Shown in pieces: positions 25,342 through 34,687 of a stretch of DNA of 64,000 nt. The stretch's first letter is position 1; every line of letters starts with the position of its first letter. Origin of the DNA: Gammaproteobacteria bacterium (GTDB taxonomy: Bacteria > Pseudomonadota > Gammaproteobacteria > Eutrophobiales > Eutrophobiaceae); the NCBI GenBank assembly GCA_021773215.1, contig JAJFKM010000031.1:1-64000 (forward strand), given 5' to 3'. A program made the position numbers and the translations under genes. The notes below the pieces were generated by a model. The model was not told the origin of the DNA, searched no databases, and saw only the letters and a program-made list of their open reading frames with translations.

Positions 25342-25875
25342 TTGAAACTAATCATAGTCTTACTAGTGATAACATCATTATCGGGTTGTTCTGATATTTA
25401 TACTGATATTGAAATGGTGTTCGAGGTCAAAGATTTGCCCTCTGAATCAAAACAGTTAGAAATAAAAACTTTCAGCGTTTCAAGCCGAAACCGAAAAGGG
25501 ATAACAACCTACCGAGATATAGCCACAATTCATATATCTTCAAAAGGAATCTACCTTGATTCAGGAACTCCATTTTCAAAGAAAGTATTTATCCCAACAA
25601 ATGAAGTTGCTGGGTGTGCAATGACATGTTTTGGCACAGATGACCAACATGTAGACTTTCTCATTCCGAAAACTGGTTCAGACTTAATGGTTCAGAGTAG
25701 TAAAGCTCTGCTAAATTGGTGTTGGGAAAATAAGAAGCCTATGTTTTCAGGAAAATCGAAACGAGAATGGCTGTATAACAAAGCATCTCTTCCCCCGGCA
25801 AGTGAATTTGTAGAGCAGCTTAGTGATCGAAAAATGTTTGATGAACAAAGAAAGCAAAGCTGTCTTGGATATTAA
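25342..25875 (+). CDS. Putative lipoprotein of unknown function
   Basis: 177 residues from a TTG start with a weak ribosome site. A short lipoprotein signal (LIIVLLVITSLSGC) places the lipidated Cys at 16. The mature region includes a two-Cys segment (GCAMTCFGTDD) and a late WCWENKK. No family is recognised. It is last of three same-strand orphan genes and is followed by repeat site C. Confidence 0.5.
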   Translation: MKLIIVLLVITSLSGCSDIYTDIEMVFEVKDLPSESKQLEIKTFSVSSRNRKGITTYRDIATIHISSKGIYLDSGTPFSKKVFIPTNEVAGCAMTCFGTDDQHVDFLIPKTGSDLMVQSSKALLNWCWENKKPMFSGKSKREWLYNKASLPPASEFVEQLSDRKMFDEQRKQSCLGY

Positions 25876-25932
25876 TAGTATAATAAGACAATCTAGACGA
25901 CCGTTAATGTGGCCGACTAAGTATATAAGTTA

Positions 25933-26010
25933 ACGTCCGCTTCTGGCCGAAATACGAATGATGACAAGAAACACCAAAAGCAGACATATTGGGTATAATA
26001 AACTGCAATA
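25933..26010. repeat. Short repeat flanking orphan genes (site C)
   Basis: GTCCGCTTCTGGCCGAAATACGAATGATGACAAG followed by AAAAGCAGACATATTGGGTATAAT. The first half matches site B and the second half matches site A reversed. It ends just before the gcvP stop. Confidence 0.45.
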
Positions 26011-26019
26011 ATTAAAATC

Positions 26020-28935
26020 TTAATTCACTTCTTCATATTCACTGAGAGGCACACAACTGCAGAACAAATGTTTGTCGCCATGTAGGTTGTCGATACGTCC
26101 TACCGGTGGCCAGTATTTATCTTCATGTAATACCGTCATGGGGAAAAAGGCTTGTTCTTTTGTGTAGGGATGTTCCCAAACTTCTTTTATCAATTCCTGA
26201 TGAGTATGCGGCGCGTTTCGTAATACGTTCTCTTCAGCATCAGCAGTTTTATTTTCGACAGCCTCTATCTCTTTTCGAATCAGAATCATCGCATCGCAAA
26301 AGCGATCTAATTCACGTTTGTTCTCACTTTCGGTTGGTTCAATCATTAATGTGTCGGCTACCGGAAAGGACATGGTTGGTGCATGAAAACCATAATCAAT
26401 TAAACGTTTGGCGACATCATCCACGGATATGCCCGTTGTAGCCTTGATGGGTCTCAGATCTATAATACATTCATGCGCGACCATATCGTTTTTTCCGGTA
26501 TATAAGATCGGATAATGAGGTGCCAAGCGTTTGGCAATATAGTTTGCATTTAATATCGCTATCAACGTTGCACGTCTTAAACCGTTATCACGCATCATGG
26601 CGATATAAGCCCAGGAAATAGTCAGGATACTGGCAGAACCCCAGGGCGCTGCTGATATTGTACCTATGGTGCCTTCCGGACTGGCATCGGGATTAACACC
26701 ACCAACAACAGGATGGTCTGGTAGATAAGGTGCCAAATGCGCTTTCACCCCTATTGGTCCAACTCCCGGACCACCGCCACCATGCGGAATACTAAATGTT
26801 TTGTGTAAATTGAGGTGTGTTACATCTGCACCAATTTTCCCTGGGCGACTGATACCGACCAGTGCATTAAAATTCGCGCCATCAAGATAAACCTGCCCGC
26901 CATGTTGGTGGATGATGTCACAAATATCACGAAACGCTTCTTCAAAGACACCATGCGTTGATGGATAGGTGATCATTAATGCGGCTAGATTTTCCGAGTA
27001 TTGCTCAGCCTTGGCTTTTAGAACATCTACATCGACATTGCCGTTTTCATCACAGTCAACAACGACAATCTTCATCCCTGCCATTCTGGCGCTGGCCGGA
27101 TTGGTGCCGTGGGCAGATGCCGGGATTAAACAGACGTTACGTTGTGGATCACCATTGACTTCATGATATTTGCGAATGACTAATAGTCCTGCGTACTCGC
27201 CTTGAGAACCGGCATTGGGTTGCAGGGAAAAGGCATCGAAGCCGGTTAAATCGCAGAGCATATTTTCCAGTTCTTCAAACAATTGCAAATACCCTTGTGC
27301 TTGATCAAGCGGGACAAAGGGATGCATGGCGCTGAATTCACGATAGGACAAGGCTTGCATTTCAACGGACGCATTGAGTTTCATGGTGCATGAACCTAAT
27401 GGAATCATTGCCCGATCCAATGCGATATCTTTTCTGGCCAGACGTCGCATGTAGCGCATCATTTCTGTTTCCGAATGGTAATCATTAAAGACAGAGTGCG
27501 TTAGAAAATCACTGCTGCGTTGTAATGCTTGTGGAATGCATTCGGCAATGCTTCTATCTAATTCATCAAGGTTTAATTTCCCATCAACATTAGAATCAAA
27601 AACGCGAAATAGACTTTTTAATTCTTGTCGTGAAGTTGTTTCGTCAAACGCTATACCGAGTGTGTCTTTATCAAGCACACGTAGATTAATTCGAGACTCA
27701 CGTGCCTTTGCTGCAAAGCGTCTTGCTCGACCCGGTGTTTTTACCGTGATGGTGTCAAAGTAGGCCTCTGTTGTTATTTCATAGCCCATTTCAGTTAATC
27801 CGGCAGACAGAATTTGTATCATTCGATGCACGCGACCGGCAATTAAGCGCAGGCCTTTAGCACCATGATAGACTGCAAAAAAGCTGGCGATGATGGCGAG
27901 TAATACCTGTGAGGTACAAATATTACTAGTGGCCTTATCACGGCGTATATGTTGTTCACGCGTTTGTAAGGCCATGCGCAAGGCATGATCACCATGATTG
28001 TCTTTTGATACGCCAATGATGCGACCGGGAACAGAACGTGCGAATGCCGTGCGCGTTGCAAAGTATGCGGCATGGGGGCCGCCATAGCCCATAGGCACAC
28101 CGAAGCGTTGCGAACTACCAATAACAATATCAGCGTTCATCTCGCCCGGCGGGGTTAATAGCACCAGACTGAGAATATCGGTGGCAACAGTGATTAATGC
28201 AGATTGCTCATGAGCACATTCTACTAACGGACGAATATCTTTAACCGATCCACTGGAGCCCGGGTATTGTACTAATACGCCAAATACTTCTTTGCCTTGC
28301 AGATCCTGCCAGGGGTCTCCTAAAACAATATCAAAACCTAATGAATGAGCACGTGTTTGTATCACGGCAATCGTTTGTGGATGACAATCTTGATCAACAA
28401 AAAATGTATTCGATTTTGATTTAGCGACGCGTTTAGACATGGTCATCGCTTCGGCAGCAGCGGTTGCCTCATCCAACAACGACGCATTAGCGATCTCCAT
28501 GCCGGTAAGATCAATGATCATTTGTTGAAAGTTAAGTAACGCTTCCAAGCGACCTTGACTGATCTCTGCTTGATAGGGTGAATAGGCTGTATACCAACTC
28601 GGATTTTCCAATACATTACGTTTAATCACCGGTGGCATAACCGTGCCGTGATAACCCATGCCGATCATAGAGACATAAACATGATTGCGTTCACGCAATT
28701 TACGTAGATAAGTGATTACCGCACGTTCGCTTTTGGCTTCTGGTAATGCCAGCGGTTCCGTAGAGACAATATTTTCCGGAACAACCCGTTCGATAATTTG
28801 TTCGATGGAATCAAGCCCGAGATATTCGAGTATCTCTTCGATTTGACTACGTGTAGAACCGATATGGCGGCGAACAAAATCACCACGCATCTCCAGTTCT
28901 TCTAAAGACTGTTGTTTTTTTTCCATGCCTGACAT
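26020..28935 (-). CDS. gcvP: Glycine dehydrogenase (decarboxylating), P-protein
   Basis: 971 residues, normal for the fused alpha/beta P-protein. Both halves show the family pattern: RRHIGS and YQAEISQGRLEALLNFQ in the first, SCTMKLNA and HLNLHKTFSIPHGGGGPG in the second, where Lys712 should bind PLP. It decarboxylates glycine and loads the aminomethyl group onto lipoylated GcvH. Third gene of the gcvT-gcvH-gcvP operon. Odd feature: residues 447-458 form an EF-hand-like loop (DSNVDGKLNLDE) in the linker between the halves. The start is ATG 28935. Confidence 0.97.
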   Translation of the reverse strand: MSGMEKKQQSLEELEMRGDFVRRHIGSTRSQIEEILEYLGLDSIEQIIERVVPENIVSTEPLALPEAKSERAVITYLRKLRERNHVYVSMIGMGYHGTVMPPVIKRNVLENPSWYTAYSPYQAEISQGRLEALLNFQQMIIDLTGMEIANASLLDEATAAAEAMTMSKRVAKSKSNTFFVDQDCHPQTIAVIQTRAHSLGFDIVLGDPWQDLQGKEVFGVLVQYPGSSGSVKDIRPLVECAHEQSALITVATDILSLVLLTPPGEMNADIVIGSSQRFGVPMGYGGPHAAYFATRTAFARSVPGRIIGVSKDNHGDHALRMALQTREQHIRRDKATSNICTSQVLLAIIASFFAVYHGAKGLRLIAGRVHRMIQILSAGLTEMGYEITTEAYFDTITVKTPGRARRFAAKARESRINLRVLDKDTLGIAFDETTSRQELKSLFRVFDSNVDGKLNLDELDRSIAECIPQALQRSSDFLTHSVFNDYHSETEMMRYMRRLARKDIALDRAMIPLGSCTMKLNASVEMQALSYREFSAMHPFVPLDQAQGYLQLFEELENMLCDLTGFDAFSLQPNAGSQGEYAGLLVIRKYHEVNGDPQRNVCLIPASAHGTNPASARMAGMKIVVVDCDENGNVDVDVLKAKAEQYSENLAALMITYPSTHGVFEEAFRDICDIIHQHGGQVYLDGANFNALVGISRPGKIGADVTHLNLHKTFSIPHGGGGPGVGPIGVKAHLAPYLPDHPVVGGVNPDASPEGTIGTISAAPWGSASILTISWAYIAMMRDNGLRRATLIAILNANYIAKRLAPHYPILYTGKNDMVAHECIIDLRPIKATTGISVDDVAKRLIDYGFHAPTMSFPVADTLMIEPTESENKRELDRFCDAMILIRKEIEAVENKTADAEENVLRNAPHTHQELIKEVWEHPYTKEQAFFPMTVLHEDKYWPPVGRIDNLHGDKHLFCSCVPLSEYEEVN

Positions 28936-29028
28936 CTCCAGCGCAAGGGTTAAAAGATAATGTTTAAAATGTTAGGTTCTGTTTTTGTTTAAAACACCTT
29001 AATTAATTTCAATTTATATGCAGTATGA

Positions 29029-29403
29029 TTATTCTTGAATGGATGACAGGTATGCTGCTTCATCCATGAGCTGATCAATTTCAGCCGGGTTGTCCAATTT
29101 TAATTTAAGGAACCATCCCTTTCCTGTTGGGTCGGTGTTTACTTTTTCCGGTTCATCGCTTAACAGTGAATTGATTTCTAAAACTGTGCCGCTGACAGGT
29201 GCTTTTATATCACTCGCTGCCTTAACCGATTCGACCACAGCGATATCTTCATCTTTTGTGACTTGTTGGCCAATTTCAGGCAGCTCTACATAAACCACGT
29301 CACCCAATTGTTTCTGGGCAAAATCTGTAATACCAATAGTGACTGTCGTATCGTCATCGACACGTAACCACTCATGGTCTTCGCTGTATTTTAATGCAGA
29401 CAT
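29029..29403 (-). CDS. gcvH: Glycine cleavage system H protein
   Basis: 124 residues. A lipoyl-carrier fold with the lipoylated Lys61 in VVESVKAASD, plus HEWLRVDDD near the N-terminus and GKGWFLKLK near the end. It shuttles the aminomethyl group between GcvP and GcvT. It starts three bases after the gcvT stop and is followed by gcvP after a 93-base gap. Confidence 0.97.
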   Translation of the reverse strand: MSALKYSEDHEWLRVDDDTTVTIGITDFAQKQLGDVVYVELPEIGQQVTKDEDIAVVESVKAASDIKAPVSGTVLEINSLLSDEPEKVNTDPTGKGWFLKLKLDNPAEIDQLMDEAAYLSSIQE

Positions 29404-29406
29404 CTC

Positions 29407-30525
29407 TTATGTTCTCCTTTTGTAATAGCGGTGTTCGACGAAAGGTAGTGCGACAACTTTAACGTGTTGAATTCGATTACGTACTTTAACGATGAGTTGT
29501 GTACCAACGGCTGCATATTGTTTATTGATATAAGCAATGGCTATCGGTTTTTCGACACTGGGGCCAAAGCCTCCACTGGTAACTTTACCTATGCACTCTT
29601 CTTGATCGTAAAGTATAGATGTCCCTTCTCGAATAGGCGCTTTCCCATCAGATAATAGCCCTACACGTAAGCGCTCTACGCCATGTTGATATTGTTGTCG
29701 AATTGTCTCAATGCCGGGATAAGATTGTGATTCATCTTCCAAACGCGATTTTGAAATTACCCAGTTTAAGTTGGCTTCTACAGGTGATGTATTCTCATCA
29801 AGGTCATGTCCGTATAGACAATAGCCGGCCTCTAGACGCAACGAGTCGCGTGCGCCCAAGCCAATGAACTCGACTTCTTCTTCGGCCAGGATACTTCGAG
29901 CAAGGTTTTCTGCCTGTTCAGCGGGGATTGATATCTCAAAGCCATCTTCACCTGTATACCCACAACGATTAATGAAACAGGGAACGCTATTCAAGGTAAA
30001 TTCAGCGCCAGTCATGAACACCAGTTCGGTTGCTTCTGGACAATAACGTTGCATGACGCTGCCTGCTTTAGGGCCTTGTAGCGCCAATAAGGCAAAGTCC
30101 GTTATTTCTTCGAGGGTGCAGTCATCGGGTAGATGACTTTGCATGTATTTGATGTCGTTGTCTTTGCATGCGGCATTGATGACGACGAAAAAATAATCGC
30201 CAGCATTGGTGATCATCAGATCATCAATAATACCACCCTGTTCATTAATGAAAACGCTATAGCGTTGTGCATTGTGTGGTAGATTTTGAATACGACTGGG
30301 AAGCAGAGACTCTAAAAACTGAGCAGCGCTATCGCCTGACAGCTTAACTTGCCCCATGTGTGATATATCAAATAGTCCGGCATGTTTGCGTGTATGCAAG
30401 TGTTCTTGTTTAACACCTTTTGTATATTGCACCGGCATCTCATAGCCAGAAAATGGCACCATTTGCGCGTTCTGTAATATATGTAATGGGTGTAATGGTG
30501 TTCTTTTTAGCTCTGTTTTGCTCAT
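29407..30525 (-). CDS. gcvT: Aminomethyltransferase, T-protein
   Basis: 372 residues. Family motifs include the N-terminal MPVQYTKGVKQEH, GLFDISHMGQV, GYTGEDGFEIS and GLGARDSLRLEAGYCLYGHDL. It transfers the C1 unit to tetrahydrofolate, releasing ammonia. It is first gene of the gcvTHP operon with an AAGGT ribosome site. I looked for a glycine riboswitch in the 159 bases upstream and saw none. Confidence 0.97.
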   Translation of the reverse strand: MSKTELKRTPLHPLHILQNAQMVPFSGYEMPVQYTKGVKQEHLHTRKHAGLFDISHMGQVKLSGDSAAQFLESLLPSRIQNLPHNAQRYSVFINEQGGIIDDLMITNAGDYFFVVINAACKDNDIKYMQSHLPDDCTLEEITDFALLALQGPKAGSVMQRYCPEATELVFMTGAEFTLNSVPCFINRCGYTGEDGFEISIPAEQAENLARSILAEEEVEFIGLGARDSLRLEAGYCLYGHDLDENTSPVEANLNWVISKSRLEDESQSYPGIETIRQQYQHGVERLRVGLLSDGKAPIREGTSILYDQEECIGKVTSGGFGPSVEKPIAIAYINKQYAAVGTQLIVKVRNRIQHVKVVALPFVEHRYYKRRT

Positions 30526-30684
30526 ACCTTATAATCTTGTTTAGTAACGGTAACTAAGCTGGGTTAGCTACAGGACTTACTGTTTTTCAAACATGATTGC
30601 TGCGGCGCAATACTGGCTAAGATTGATCGTTTTTGCAACTCAATAATAAAAAAAAATCTAAAAGTGGGTTGTCTCCCTAAATCG

Positions 30685-31359
30685 TTATTCTTGTGTTGTT
30701 CTAGCTATCAAGCCAGATTGTGTGAGTGATACGGTGTATGTCGTTTTATCAGACATCGGTAGATAAGTAGCGCTGCCATAATGTGCATCGATCCAGGGTA
30801 GCCATTTTTTATAATTATTTATTAATTGCCAGTAATCGATATTGTCTTTTTGCTCAAGTGAATAAACAGAACGGGGCTTATGCAGTTCATCATCGATATC
30901 AGAATATCGACCACTTAGTCGTTGCAGACGATACTGTGCATTAAAACCTGCTAATTGTGCCCAGCCATGCCATTTAATAACGCGGGCATCTATTTGCCAT
31001 TCATCTCCGTTTATCATGAAGCCATCAGTTTTGTTCTGATTGGTGTATGTGATTTTAACTCGAAATTCTTGTTCGCCTAGTTGTGTGAATGATAATTCAG
31101 CAATGTCTTTTTCATAGGTCAGACGATCATAGCTATAAAGGTTTGTCGCAATGGACAGAAATAATAAGCCGATTAGCAGTAGCGATACGCCAGATAGACT
31201 TTGAATGCTGGCACTGAGTATTTTTCCGCGTAAAAACCGCCTGATTCCCATCACGATAAATAATACGCTTAGAGTCAAAAGTACGCTCAAACAGCTTAAA
31301 ATCCGGGAGTCTAGATTTATGGCATTTTCTATATTTATAAGCTCACTCAAAATCATCAA
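30685..31359 (-). CDS. Conserved two-helix membrane protein (function unknown)
   Basis: 224 residues. Two membrane helices (CLSVLLTLSVLFIVMGI and IQSLSGVSLLLIGLLFLSI) precede an external domain of about 145 residues starting YDRLTYEKDIAELSFTQLG, with WQIDARVIKWHGWAQLAGFNAQYRLQRLSGRY. Similar gammaproteobacterial proteins have been labelled cation/multidrug efflux pump, but nothing here supports transport. It is upstream of gcvT on the same strand with a 159-base gap. Confidence 0.6.
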   Translation of the reverse strand: MMILSELINIENAINLDSRILSCLSVLLTLSVLFIVMGIRRFLRGKILSASIQSLSGVSLLLIGLLFLSIATNLYSYDRLTYEKDIAELSFTQLGEQEFRVKITYTNQNKTDGFMINGDEWQIDARVIKWHGWAQLAGFNAQYRLQRLSGRYSDIDDELHKPRSVYSLEQKDNIDYWQLINNYKKWLPWIDAHYGSATYLPMSDKTTYTVSLTQSGLIARTTQE

Positions 31360-31569
31360 TATTTGTCTGAAACGTTAATTAATTGGCTTAAAATGGTCTG
31401 TCATTAACAGGCAACACAGCTTACAATTCATAGACGCTCTGTGAAACAAAATATGTTGCAGAAACAGCATATATTTCGCACTATTTCTAATAGTCTCCTG
31501 CGTTTGGGATGGAACCGAATTAAACTAATCTATAGATTAAGCTATTTAATTATTACTTAAGATAAAACA

Positions 31570-34008
31570 ATGTCAGAAGCCAACGAACAGCTGCATAAGC
31601 AAATAAGAGAACTAATACCAATCAATGAGTTACCGCCGAATCTTCAGGCAAGATTGTTGGAAAAAGCCAAGATTATGGAGGTCAAAAAATCACGATTTAT
31701 CTTCAAGCAAGGGGATAAAGATGATTACTCCTACTATCTCCTGGACGGTGAAATTGAACTGCATGCAAATAATCAGCTAGATAGTGTGATTCAAAGTGGC
31801 AGCGATCGAGCTAAATATGCCTTAGCTCAATTGCAACCAAGACAATATTCTGCAAAGGCAAAGACAGCGCTTAAAATTCTTTTGATTGAACGTAATAATC
31901 TTGACCAATTGATGTTGCTGGCTCAAGAGACAACGGCAGATCCTACCTTAAGATCTGGCACTGGCACGGCAATGGAAGTCGATGAAGTCGACGGAGTCGA
32001 TGATGATACCGACTGGATGACGCAGATGCTGCAATCGGAATTGTTCTCAAAAATACCGATGGCGAATATTCATCAATTATTCGCCTTATTGGAAGAGGTC
32101 GAATTCAGCGCCGGTGATGTCGTCATCAAACAGGGTGATCCGGGCGACCATTATTACATTGTTTCTGAAGGGCGTTGCGCTGTTTCCAGAAAACCCACGC
32201 CTACGAGCAATGATATAAAACTTGCTGAACTAAAAACCGGTGATAGTTTTGGTGAAGAGGCGTTGATTTCTGAATCTACACGTAATGCCACTATTACCAT
32301 GATTACAGATGGTATCTTGATGAAGTTAACAAAAGATACCTTTGTTGAGCTTGTTAAAAAACCAACGTTACAATCACTAACATTTGATGAATCCGATGCA
32401 TTAGTGAACGAAGGTAGTGCGACGTGGTTAGATGTTCGTTATCCCAACGAGCATGGGGAATCATCTATTGAGGGTAGTCTCAATATCCCATTAAATTCCT
32501 TGAGACTGCAATCCGATAAGCTTGATACTTCGATGATCTATGTCCTCTATTGTGATACCGGTGGACGAAGTTCGACGGGTGCTTTTTTGTTAGCCGAAAG
32601 AGGTTTCGATGTTTCTTACCTCGATGGTGGTCTGGTAAATAATCCTGAAGCAGTTGGTGTACAAACAGTCGTGCCTAAAGCGCCAGAACCTAAAAAGCAG
32701 GCCCCTGTAAAACCTGCGCATCCAGAAAATAATGAGGTTGATGCGGAAGCTCGTTTAGAGATGTTGAATGCGGAGTTGGAAACAACGCAGATAAGAATGG
32801 CTAAGGCAGAATCATCAAAAGATGACTCTGATGCTGAAAAGAAAAAGGAACATGAAGCGAACCAGAAAAAGTTAGCAGAAGAAAAAGAAAAGCTCGAGGA
32901 AGAAAAGAAGCTAGCACAAGCAGAAGCAAAGAAAAAAGCGGAGCAGGAAGAAGCGAAACTCAAAAAGTTGCAAGCAGAGTCTGATATGCATATGCAACAG
33001 GAAAAGAAAAAGCTGGAAGAGATCTATAACAAAAATGCCCGGGATATGGAAGAAATCCAAAAGGCAAAAGAAGCCGCAGAAGAAACGCTACGCAAGGAAC
33101 GCGAGAAGTTGGAGGAGCAGGCTGAAGCTGCAAGAAAACAAATAGAAGAAGCTACGCGGATCAAACAGGAAGCTGAAGCTTCGAGAAAAAAACTGGAAGA
33201 GCTTGAGGCTTCGAAGAAACTTCTGGAAGAAGAAGCCGAGAAGAAAAGATTACAAGAAGAAGTACGTGAAAAACAATTGCAGGCAGAAGCCAAGGCTAAT
33301 ATAGAAGAAGAACGCAAAAAACTGGCTGAGCAATACGAACGTAATTCAAAAGAATTTGAAGAATTACAAAAAGGAAAAGCTGCTGCAGAGGCCGCAAAAC
33401 TGGCAGCCAAAGCAGAAGCTGAAAAAATGATCCAGGAATATAAGTCGTCACACGACAAGACGCGAGCTGAAGAAGAGGCCAAGCTAAAAGCTGAGCGTCA
33501 AAAACTGGAAGAAGAATCACGAAAAATACAAGAGGCAATGAAACAGATTCAGGCCGCCAAACTCGAGGCGGCACAGGTCAAGCAAGAAGCACTTGCTGAA
33601 GCCGGTAGGTTAAAAGAAAAACAAATGGAGTCGACTAGTTCTAGAGAGCAACGCGAAAAACTGGAAGTCGAAATCAAGGCAGCTCAGAAAAAGGCCGTTG
33701 AGGCCGAGCGTGAGATTGAGGACGCGGCACATAGAGAGAAATTAACCGAATCTGCGAAACAAGTGAATGAAGCGGATCTAATCAAGAAGAAACAGCAGGA
33801 AGAGGCATTTCTTGCACAAATCGAAGGTGATTTACAAGATTTTGAAGAAACGCAGGAAGAAGAGGCAGAATCGGTAACTCAGGTACAAATGCATTCGGAC
33901 ATGATGAAACGCATTAAACTCAAGGCGGCAGATGCCAAGAAGAAGGCTGCTCAGGCAAACTCAAGTCTACTTGATGATATCTCCAATCAGCTCGGAGAGA
34001 AAAAATAA
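31570..34008 (+). CDS. Double cNMP-binding, rhodanese and coiled-coil protein (long paralog)
   Basis: 812 residues, no signal. Domain order: degenerate cNMP-binding domain about 20-120 (FIFKQGDKDDYSYYLLDGEIEL); second cNMP domain about 155-265 with the phosphate-cassette-like FGEEALISESTRNATI (227-242); rhodanese domain 275-355 with candidate catalytic Cys328 (LYCDTGGRSS); then a highly charged Ala/Glu/Lys coiled coil from about 390 to 760. Likely a cytosolic scaffold or sensor linking cyclic nucleotide binding to persulfide chemistry (inference). The shorter paralog is at 36588 and a Fae-like gene lies 84 bases downstream. Confidence 0.85.
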   Translation: MSEANEQLHKQIRELIPINELPPNLQARLLEKAKIMEVKKSRFIFKQGDKDDYSYYLLDGEIELHANNQLDSVIQSGSDRAKYALAQLQPRQYSAKAKTALKILLIERNNLDQLMLLAQETTADPTLRSGTGTAMEVDEVDGVDDDTDWMTQMLQSELFSKIPMANIHQLFALLEEVEFSAGDVVIKQGDPGDHYYIVSEGRCAVSRKPTPTSNDIKLAELKTGDSFGEEALISESTRNATITMITDGILMKLTKDTFVELVKKPTLQSLTFDESDALVNEGSATWLDVRYPNEHGESSIEGSLNIPLNSLRLQSDKLDTSMIYVLYCDTGGRSSTGAFLLAERGFDVSYLDGGLVNNPEAVGVQTVVPKAPEPKKQAPVKPAHPENNEVDAEARLEMLNAELETTQIRMAKAESSKDDSDAEKKKEHEANQKKLAEEKEKLEEEKKLAQAEAKKKAEQEEAKLKKLQAESDMHMQQEKKKLEEIYNKNARDMEEIQKAKEAAEETLRKEREKLEEQAEAARKQIEEATRIKQEAEASRKKLEELEASKKLLEEEAEKKRLQEEVREKQLQAEAKANIEEERKKLAEQYERNSKEFEELQKGKAAAEAAKLAAKAEAEKMIQEYKSSHDKTRAEEEAKLKAERQKLEEESRKIQEAMKQIQAAKLEAAQVKQEALAEAGRLKEKQMESTSSREQREKLEVEIKAAQKKAVEAEREIEDAAHREKLTESAKQVNEADLIKKKQQEEAFLAQIEGDLQDFEETQEEEAESVTQVQMHSDMMKRIKLKAADAKKKAAQANSSLLDDISNQLGEKK

Positions 34009-34092
34009 CCCACGCTTTATTTTTTAATTTTCAGTGGTTCTTCAGAAAACAATTTCCCTAATAATTAACTATGAACAAAGGAGTTTAATAGT

Positions 34093-34641
34093 ATGAGTGA
34101 TCGTATTGTAATGCGTGTCGGTGAAGCGTTAGTTGCGGGTGGCCCACCTGGAACCGCAGCAGAACCTGAAGTTGTAATTGGTGAACTTGACGGGCCTTTC
34201 GGTACTGCATTCGCTAATCAAATGGCTTCACAAGTTAAAGGACATACAAAAGTCTTGGCTATAATGAATACCGATACTATGGTTCGTCCTGCCACCTTGA
34301 TGGTCAGTAAAGTAACTGTTAATAAGGAACGCTATACAAATATCCTCATGGGTACCGTTCAGGGAGCTACTGCAAATGGAGTCCTGGATGCTGTTAGAAA
34401 TGGTGACATTCCAAAAGATAAGGCGAATGAACTGGGTATCATTGTTTCTGTTTGGTTAAATCCTCTAGTAGCCACTGCAGACGATCTGGATCATAAAATA
34501 TTATTTGATATTCATCGTAAGGCTACTGCAATGGCAATTCATAAGGCAATGAATAATGAACCGGACATTGACTGGTTGTTGGAGAATCAGGAACAGATAG
34601 TACACAAATACTATCAAATGGGCTTAGACGGCAAGATTTAA
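34093..34641 (+). CDS. Formaldehyde-activating-enzyme (Fae) family protein with altered active site
   Basis: 182 residues. Matches Fae throughout: RVGEALVAGG, GELDGPFGTAFAN, PATLMVSKVTV, IPKDKANELGIIVSVWLNP, IHRKATAMAIHKAM. Fae catalyses condensation of formaldehyde with tetrahydromethanopterin. In authentic Fae the VAHIDLLIG-type segment holds the catalytic His; here the aligned segment AAEPEVVIG has Glu24 instead. This is therefore probably a Fae paralog with another role, perhaps ligand binding. AAGGAG precedes the start. It lies between the cNMP/rhodanese paralogs; no methanopterin-pathway gene is in the window. Confidence 0.85.
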   Translation: MSDRIVMRVGEALVAGGPPGTAAEPEVVIGELDGPFGTAFANQMASQVKGHTKVLAIMNTDTMVRPATLMVSKVTVNKERYTNILMGTVQGATANGVLDAVRNGDIPKDKANELGIIVSVWLNPLVATADDLDHKILFDIHRKATAMAIHKAMNNEPDIDWLLENQEQIVHKYYQMGLDGKI

Positions 34642-34687
34642 TGCGCTTCTCGGGCAGGTTCGTTGTAGTCTGCGGGAGTAAACGCTG

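Noticed and set aside
24171-25875. Integron cassette array
   Set aside because: The short flanking repeats are suggestive, but no integrase or clear attC core sites were seen, so only a cassette-like finding is reported.
30526-30684. Glycine riboswitch upstream of gcvT
   Set aside because: The conserved core motifs of glycine riboswitches were not found on either strand.
32616-33574. Long minus-strand frames opposite the coiled coil of the 31570 gene
   Set aside because: They are Ser/Phe/Ala-rich low-complexity shadows of Lys/Glu codons in the true gene.
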